This document shows positions 59,478 through 64,000 of a stretch of DNA of 64,000 bases, piece after piece. Source of the stretch: Metallyticus violacea. Taxonomy: Eukaryota > Arthropoda > Insecta > Mantodea > Metallyticidae. Positions within the stretch are counted from its first letter, which is position 1. Each line of letters opens with the position of its first letter. The translations under genes were made by a program, and so were the position numbers. The stretch lies in NCBI GenBank assembly GCA_030762175.1, contig CM060831.1, positions 71,703,001 to 71,767,000 of the forward strand, read 5' to 3'. The notes beneath the pieces were generated by a model. The model had not been told where the DNA came from and made no database searches. It saw only the letters and a list, made by a program, of their open reading frames with translations.

Positions 59478-60404
59478 GGTTGATGAAACAAACTTTTGAA
59501 TTTTCACCAATCACAATCGTATTATAGTCGATCCTGGTGGTGTAGTGGTAGCCATACTTGCCTTCTAAACCCAAGATCGCGGGTTCGAACCCGGCCAGGA
59601 TCGATGAATTTTTTGGTAAATTTTTTTTTTTTTTAAAATTCTTTGGTTGTAAAATTCCTTAAGTATGGCTTCCTTCGAAAGGGAAGTAAAGCCGTGGGTC
59701 CCGTGTGGTACATTTACGGCACGATAAAGAACCTCTAGTCTGAAAGAAAAGGCCTCTGAGCAAAATTTGTCGGTCGTTTCACGCCCTGAATTGAATGGGA
59801 CGCTGATGACCCGAGATGTTAAAGAACGTTCTTAAATAAAACAATAATAAAAAAAAAACAGTCGGATTATGCGGTGAAATTGTCGATAAAAATATCAAAT
59901 ACGTTTTATCACACGACGTGCATTTGTCTTGTGGTCAGTGTAGCCAACTCTATACCTCCACTCTATAATTCCTGAATACGCACCACTGACCATTTTTGCT
60001 AGAGCCGGTGGTGAGCTATTGATACTAACAAAAGCATGGACAATCGACAATCATACCACAAAATGGAGGAGTCTTGAAAGCGTTTTGGTGATGCGTCAAA
60101 TGTGCAAATTGATCTTGTCATTAGGAATTCTGAACCACGGAATACAAAGAAAAATAGACACCTATGTTATCTTTTTTTTTTCTCTGTTGATATTAGAAAA
60201 TGGAACAGTAGCAATTGTAATAGTGGACTTTTATTCATTAGTAAAACATATTGTACAAGTGTTGCTATTCTATGCGCGAATTTCAAACACATATATCTCG
60301 CTTTTATTCTTATTCTATTCATGAAATATCCTAAACCCATATTTTGCTCTTATCTATTGGCATTACTGACAATCGGCATTCTTCAGTCGCAAGATTGTTT
60401 ATAT
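59478..60404 (-). repeat. Unclassified repeat R, copy 2, split by a SINE
   Basis: Reverse-complement counterpart of 22518-23115. Without the SINE at 59526-59858 the length is ~590 bases, as in copy 1. No domain recognised; the open frames of 101-109 codons at 60019-60431 are AT-biased and differ between the copies. Confidence 0.85.
59526..59858 (+). mobile_element. SINE family 1 copy inside repeat R
   Basis: Head CGATCCTGGTGGTGTAGTGG with intact A and B boxes (GGTTCGAACCC), an expanded T run near 59618-59633, the full body and an A-rich tail. It is flanked by CAATCGTATTAT (59514-59525) and CAGTCGGATTAT (59859-59870), a 12-base duplication with two differences. The paralogous locus at about 23071-23085 holds the unoccupied site. 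Confidence 0.95.
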
Positions 60405-61398
60405 ATATATATAACATTTCAAATAAAGTGACTTGTAAAATCAAGATTTTTTAAAAAATATTTAATTTATTGTTCCTTTGCTTGCATTGATTGGTCTTTT
60501 CGTGATGTCTGTAGATTGTGGACGCAAATACTGTGTAGTGTGAATAAAATGAAATTAATAAATTCACTCGGAGTCCTTAAAACTATCTGGCATTCGCCGT
60601 CTCAGAGTAAGGAAGAACTCCGAAAAATTTTGACGTCTAGACTTGACCGAGAATCGAAGTAGGTCTTTTTATGAATATTGTGCAGTTTAATTTATCTTTA
60701 TAGTGTCGACGTTATTATTTTCTTTAGATATATGTGGAAAATTATAAATTTACTTTTATACCATCTAAGCGGCTTATGTTCTCCCTTCCGGTTCGTGATA
60801 TGGTTCCCCTCGTCCATTACCATCGTTGTGTCCCTTATCTTACTCTCTCCATGCTTTTAACACGTAGCTCGCGCTTCCCGATTGCCATATTTTCTTATTG
60901 TCCAGTTACCTACTTTGAGATCTCTTGCTCTATTATTTTTGGACTTATATACGCAGCTTCTTTTTCGACGATTTTCTTTTACACTCAGGCTTCCAGTTGG
61001 ATATTTTCTTCTGTTATCTACAGTCTTCCATGCTCAGGAGATACCCATATGCATTTAGTTTTCTTTGTTCAATAAATACGACAACTGCGCCTTCTACATT
61101 CTTTTTTTAAGAATCCCCTCATTTTGCATATGATTAATATAGAGACTGCACAGTTCCTTTCCAAAACAATTATTCTTACAGCTCTCAAACGCCCGTTCTA
61201 GAGAGTTCAAATTTTGTTTCATAGATCGATATTTTTATTTATTTACTTCTTTTAGTATTTTACAGAACAGAATTAAAATGCTCTACTGACTTTCTCCCTT
61301 GAATAATTTGTAAAACACCGTAGTCGCCCAATGACATGAAAAAGTGAACAGAATGTAACAAATCTTAAACAAAACTTTAGCAAAAATAATTGAAGGTG
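60405..61398. other. AT-rich DNA, no confident feature
   Basis: The 113-codon plus-strand frame at 60734-61075 is rich in Ser/Phe/Ile/Tyr, has no motif and looks like AT/TC-biased chance sequence. Confidence 0.45.
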
Positions 61399-61432
61399 TT
61401 TAATTTAATTTAATTTAATTTAATTTAATTTA
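61399..61432. repeat. (TTTAA)n microsatellite
   Basis: Seven TTTAA-type units in a row. Confidence 0.95.
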
Positions 61433-61439
61433 TAGCAGA

Positions 61440-61610
61440 TTTCGACGGCAGGAAGGAAAAATGGCGTCTGAGTGGTGAGGATGGTGGTGGCGTCACTTTC
61501 GTTGCCAACAGCAAGAAATGCAGACTGCGGCGAAGTTGAAAGTGAGAAAATGTGTCGATACCTCTAAAGTATCGATTTAAGGCAGCTTTGCTATAACAAC
61601 TTAGCGAACA
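61440..61610 (+). promoter_or_regulatory. Promoter-like GC-richer island
   Basis: Between two pentanucleotide runs lies ~170 bases richer in G+C, with AAAATGGCGTC (near 61460, resembling the YY1/downstream core motif) and an interrupted palindrome TCGATAC-CTCTAAA-GTATCGA (61555-61575). TATCGAT-type sites are DREF-like elements of arthropod housekeeping promoters. No TATA box and no open frame follow. The assignment is speculative; it may equally be part of an unrecognised repeat. Confidence 0.25.
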
Positions 61611-61640
61611 CCTAACCTAACCTAACCTAACCTAACCTAA
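61611..61640. repeat. Interstitial telomere repeat, (CCTAA)6
   Basis: Six perfect units of CCTAA, complement of the canonical arthropod TTAGG telomere unit, in an internal position about 125 bases before a LINE 3' fragment. Confidence 0.9.
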
Positions 61641-61764
61641 TATAAATAGACATTTGTTATTTCAGCGATTCTCCTAAAATTTAATCCTTGGTTAGATATA
61701 AGTTAAAGAGTTTAATTCCGGAAATTTCATTCGCAGGCCTCGCTTGAATATTTTGAGCGAAGTG

Positions 61765-62520
61765 GGGATGGGGAAGGGCTGAACATGTAAATAAAATACA
61801 AGTCGATTTTTGGAAAAGGGTTCTCGGGCTCTCCAAAAAACTGTGGGGTAATGAGGGAGGAGAGTTGTTATGATGATACGGTTAATAGTAAAACAAGGAC
61901 GGTGGAATACTCGCTTTAATGCAGGAAGACCAGTTTGCAATTCGCCTGCTAAATGCTATAAACACCACATGCAAAATATAACACCAACGTTTTGAGATTC
62001 AGAGGTGGAAAGAGGACTCGGAAGAATTGGCCTGCGTTCAATATGGTATCGAGGCTATGCATGTAATAAAAACTAATGAAAGAATGTTAGAACAAGGCTA
62101 GAGTTATCAGCAGGTAGAAAATCGAGGCAGAATGTAATACAAAAGTCTTGTTGAGTCTATCGAATGAAATTAAACTAACCTGGGGAAAGAGGTATTCTCT
62201 TTCTAGGGAGAAAGGGGAGACTAGGAATGGCCTAGTTTAGACTCGGAAGTTGGAAGGCTAAAAATAACGAATATTTCTGGTAGAAGATGCTGCTAATTTT
62301 GTAGAGGGGATGAGAAATGGGTTCTGGCGGAATGTACCCACTGAGAACACCTGAGAAATGCACATTGGAAGAAGATTGACATGCTGATACCTGTTTGCGA
62401 ACCACACTAAATTGCTTGAATTGCTAGCAAAAGTGATTGAAACTAGAAGCAATTTATTTTCTGGTTAGAACTCAATAAAGAGCCTAATTATGCATAATAT
62501 ATTATTTTTTCAATCAAATA
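61765..62520 (+). pseudogene. LINE 3' end, copy 2
   Basis: Aligns with 50760-51440: GCTGAACATGTAAATAAAAT at the start, 'ttttggaaaagggttct', 'gaacaaggctagagt', 'gaaaatcgaggcagaatgtaa' and 'ctggttagaact' near the end. The C-terminal zinc-knuckle remnant is in shifted frames (WVLAECTH near 62310-62335). More decayed than copy 1. A shared 3' tail ('atttgtaatgtgtgtgcag') occurs beyond an (ATT)n run, so that run probably expanded within the LINE tail. Confidence 0.75.
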
Positions 62521-62559
62521 TCTGTAAATATTGTTCTTCTTATTTTAATGTTTATTATA

Positions 62560-62608
<49 letters not shown>
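62560..62608. repeat. (ATT)n microsatellite in a LINE tail
   Basis: About 16 ATT units; LINE copy 1 has no expanded run at the corresponding place. Confidence 0.95.
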
Positions 62609-62985
62609 GTTCCTCTTTCAAATTGTGTACATATTTAGGCATGCGCGGTCTACGACTAATGCATAAACTATATTTGTAATGTGTGTGCAGAATTTTAACA
62701 ATAAAAATACACATACCGCTAGCAATATTATGTAATGGTTGGTGACTCTGAAAAATGGTGTATAAACGTAGAAAAGTGATATACAGAGCCGCTCTGGCGG
62801 GTCATTATGCATTACCATCAGGCAATTAGCAGAAAATGAAGCATCTTAAATGGACTGAGGAGAAACAACATTTAAAAATATATATGTGGATGGTAAAGAA
62901 AATTAATTGAGCAGTATAAGATGAATGTACTAATAGTTAATAAGAGTACGGGGGGTTGAAATATCTTTCTATAGTTTATGCATCA

Positions 62986-64000
62986 TATACAGGATGGCTC
63001 ACAAAGTGTAATAAGCCGACAATCGTTTAAATTGACCAATAAAATAAATCAGATTTTTTTCTAAACTTTTAGGAGGAAGGACCCTTTATGATAGCTTAAT
63101 GGATAACACAGTAGCATGCTCCATCATGATACTTATGGGGGTGGGGACTTCAGAACATAAATTAAAAGTTGTTTTACTGTTTAGATATTCTGATAATCTT
63201 CAAAATATTACGATTTTTTTTTGTTTAAAACATTTTTATAAAATGAAAATTTGAGCAGTTATAGTGTGCTTGAAACAAAACATATTACATAAAAATAAAC
63301 AACATTAGAACAAAATATTATAATTCATCATTTAATAAAGCGCTCAAAATTATTAACATTTTAAAACATAGTAATTCTTTTTGCAGGTTTTCTCTAACAT
63401 TTACTAGCATATACGGAGTAATAGTGCATTCAGGTATACTTTCCTTCATATTTTCTTCATTTGCATGTACTGAAGACACGACTTTTTGTTTCAAGAATCC
63501 CTAAAACGTACCCCAGATGTGCAATTTTAGGTGAACAGTGGCCATGAAACAGGCCGAGTACACGTCTAATTCACAGCTCTTGGAACTTGTCGTTCAGTAA
63601 TTAACATGTACTTCTTGCAAGATGGGTGGTGCATCATCTTGCTAGTACCACGTTTCTAGTCATACATTTAGGGTAGATTTTCCAAAATTTTAGGTAGTTA
63701 ATAGCTAAGAAATGACAATGTGACAATTTCTCCTACATTTATATTCATTATTAAAATATTTTTACCACAATTTCAAAATATGCTACATTTCTGAAAGCTA
63801 AACCATCAACATTGCCAAGATTGTTGATGGCTTTAAAATTGATAATTGCTAGATGACATATTTAGTCTTTCTTTCCCGTGTTTCTTTTACTGACTCACAA
63901 AGTGTAATTAAGATTCATAGTACTGTCTCAAACCTCTATACCTTTTCAAGATTTAATTTTAGAATAAACGTTTTTAACAAAGATTTCTTAATTTATCGAA
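62986..64000 (-). mobile_element. Tc1/mariner-superfamily element, running off the window
   Basis: The left terminus ATACAGGATGGCTCACAAAG and subterminal TTGACCAATAAAAT resemble the ends of the element at 9279-10292. On the minus strand (about 63660-63340) a transposase C-terminal half reads QDDAPPILQEVHVN, then in the same frame LHIWGTF, then VVSSVHANEENMKESIPECT and NVRENLQKEL. These match the QDGAPxH, LWG..K and following motifs. Near 63955 an inverted counterpart of the 9457 subterminal motif (TCAAGATTTAATTTT) appears, so the other terminus probably lies just past 64000. Dead by frameshifts. Confidence 0.65.

Noticed and set aside
60734..61075. 113-codon plus-strand frame with hydrophobic stretches suggesting a membrane protein
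   Set aside because: Hydrophobic residues follow from T-rich sequence; there is no charge pattern, conserved motif or splice site.
61692..61940. 82-codon minus-strand frame
   Set aside because: It overlaps the plus-strand LINE 3' fragment and has no motif of its own.
1..64000. A new multi-gene defence, secretion or biosynthetic system
   Set aside because: There is no cluster of intact genes. The sequence is eukaryotic, almost entirely non-coding, and dominated by decayed transposons.

Overview
This window looks like AT-rich arthropod nuclear DNA, most probably from a chelicerate and plausibly an orb-weaving spider. The reasons are the base composition (about one third G+C by eye), spliceosomal introns, short runs of the arthropod telomere unit (CCTAA/TTAGG), many decayed mariner/Tc1 copies, and two tRNA-derived SINE families of a kind I associate with spider assemblies. 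The spider assignment is an inference from memory, not a search. There is no operon, phage, plasmid, CRISPR array or other prokaryotic feature.

Host gene content is very low. The only coding sequence I can defend is two minus-strand exons, 16799-16600 and 4968-4636. Both are GC-rich islands with good splice sites and matching phase (phase-0 donor, phase-0 acceptor). They probably encode the last ~176 residues of one protein, separated by an 11.6 kb intron. The protein ends in ESTV, a class I PDZ-ligand type terminus. I do not recognise the family. Earlier exons would lie at higher coordinates, probably beyond the window.

The rest is a graveyard of transposable elements. DNA transposons: mariner relics at 13.9-14.8 (-), 32.2-33.0, 33.4-34.3, 39.1-39.4, 49.7-50.5, 53.75-54.26 plus 55.1-55.6 (one split copy) and 57.7-58.4 kb. 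Related Tc1/mariner-superfamily elements, several with terminal inverted repeats, lie at 1.0-2.8, 9.3-10.3, 36.5-36.9, 40.8-42.1, 46.4-47.2 and 63.0 kb to the window end. LINE fragments: 24.9-25.7, 35.8-36.5, 47.2-47.5 with 48.7-49.1 (split), 50.7-51.4 and 61.8-62.5 kb. A Penelope-like element with a GIY-YIG endonuclease between inverted arms lies at 30.15-30.93 kb. An LTR-like promoter block lies at 47.9-48.3 kb.

SINE family 1 (tRNA-Gly-like head) has copies at 15.3, 19.6, 28.7, 39.6, 54.3-54.9, 57.3 and 59.5 kb. SINE family 2 (tRNA-Leu/Ser-like head) has copies at 5.4, 34.3, 40.3, 54.27-55.09 and 54.57-54.85 kb. The most informative structures are a four-level nested insertion at 53.75-55.6 kb, a SINE insertion at 59.5 kb whose empty site is preserved in a paralogous repeat at 23.07 kb, and the Penelope-like hairpin. 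I found no new multi-gene system.
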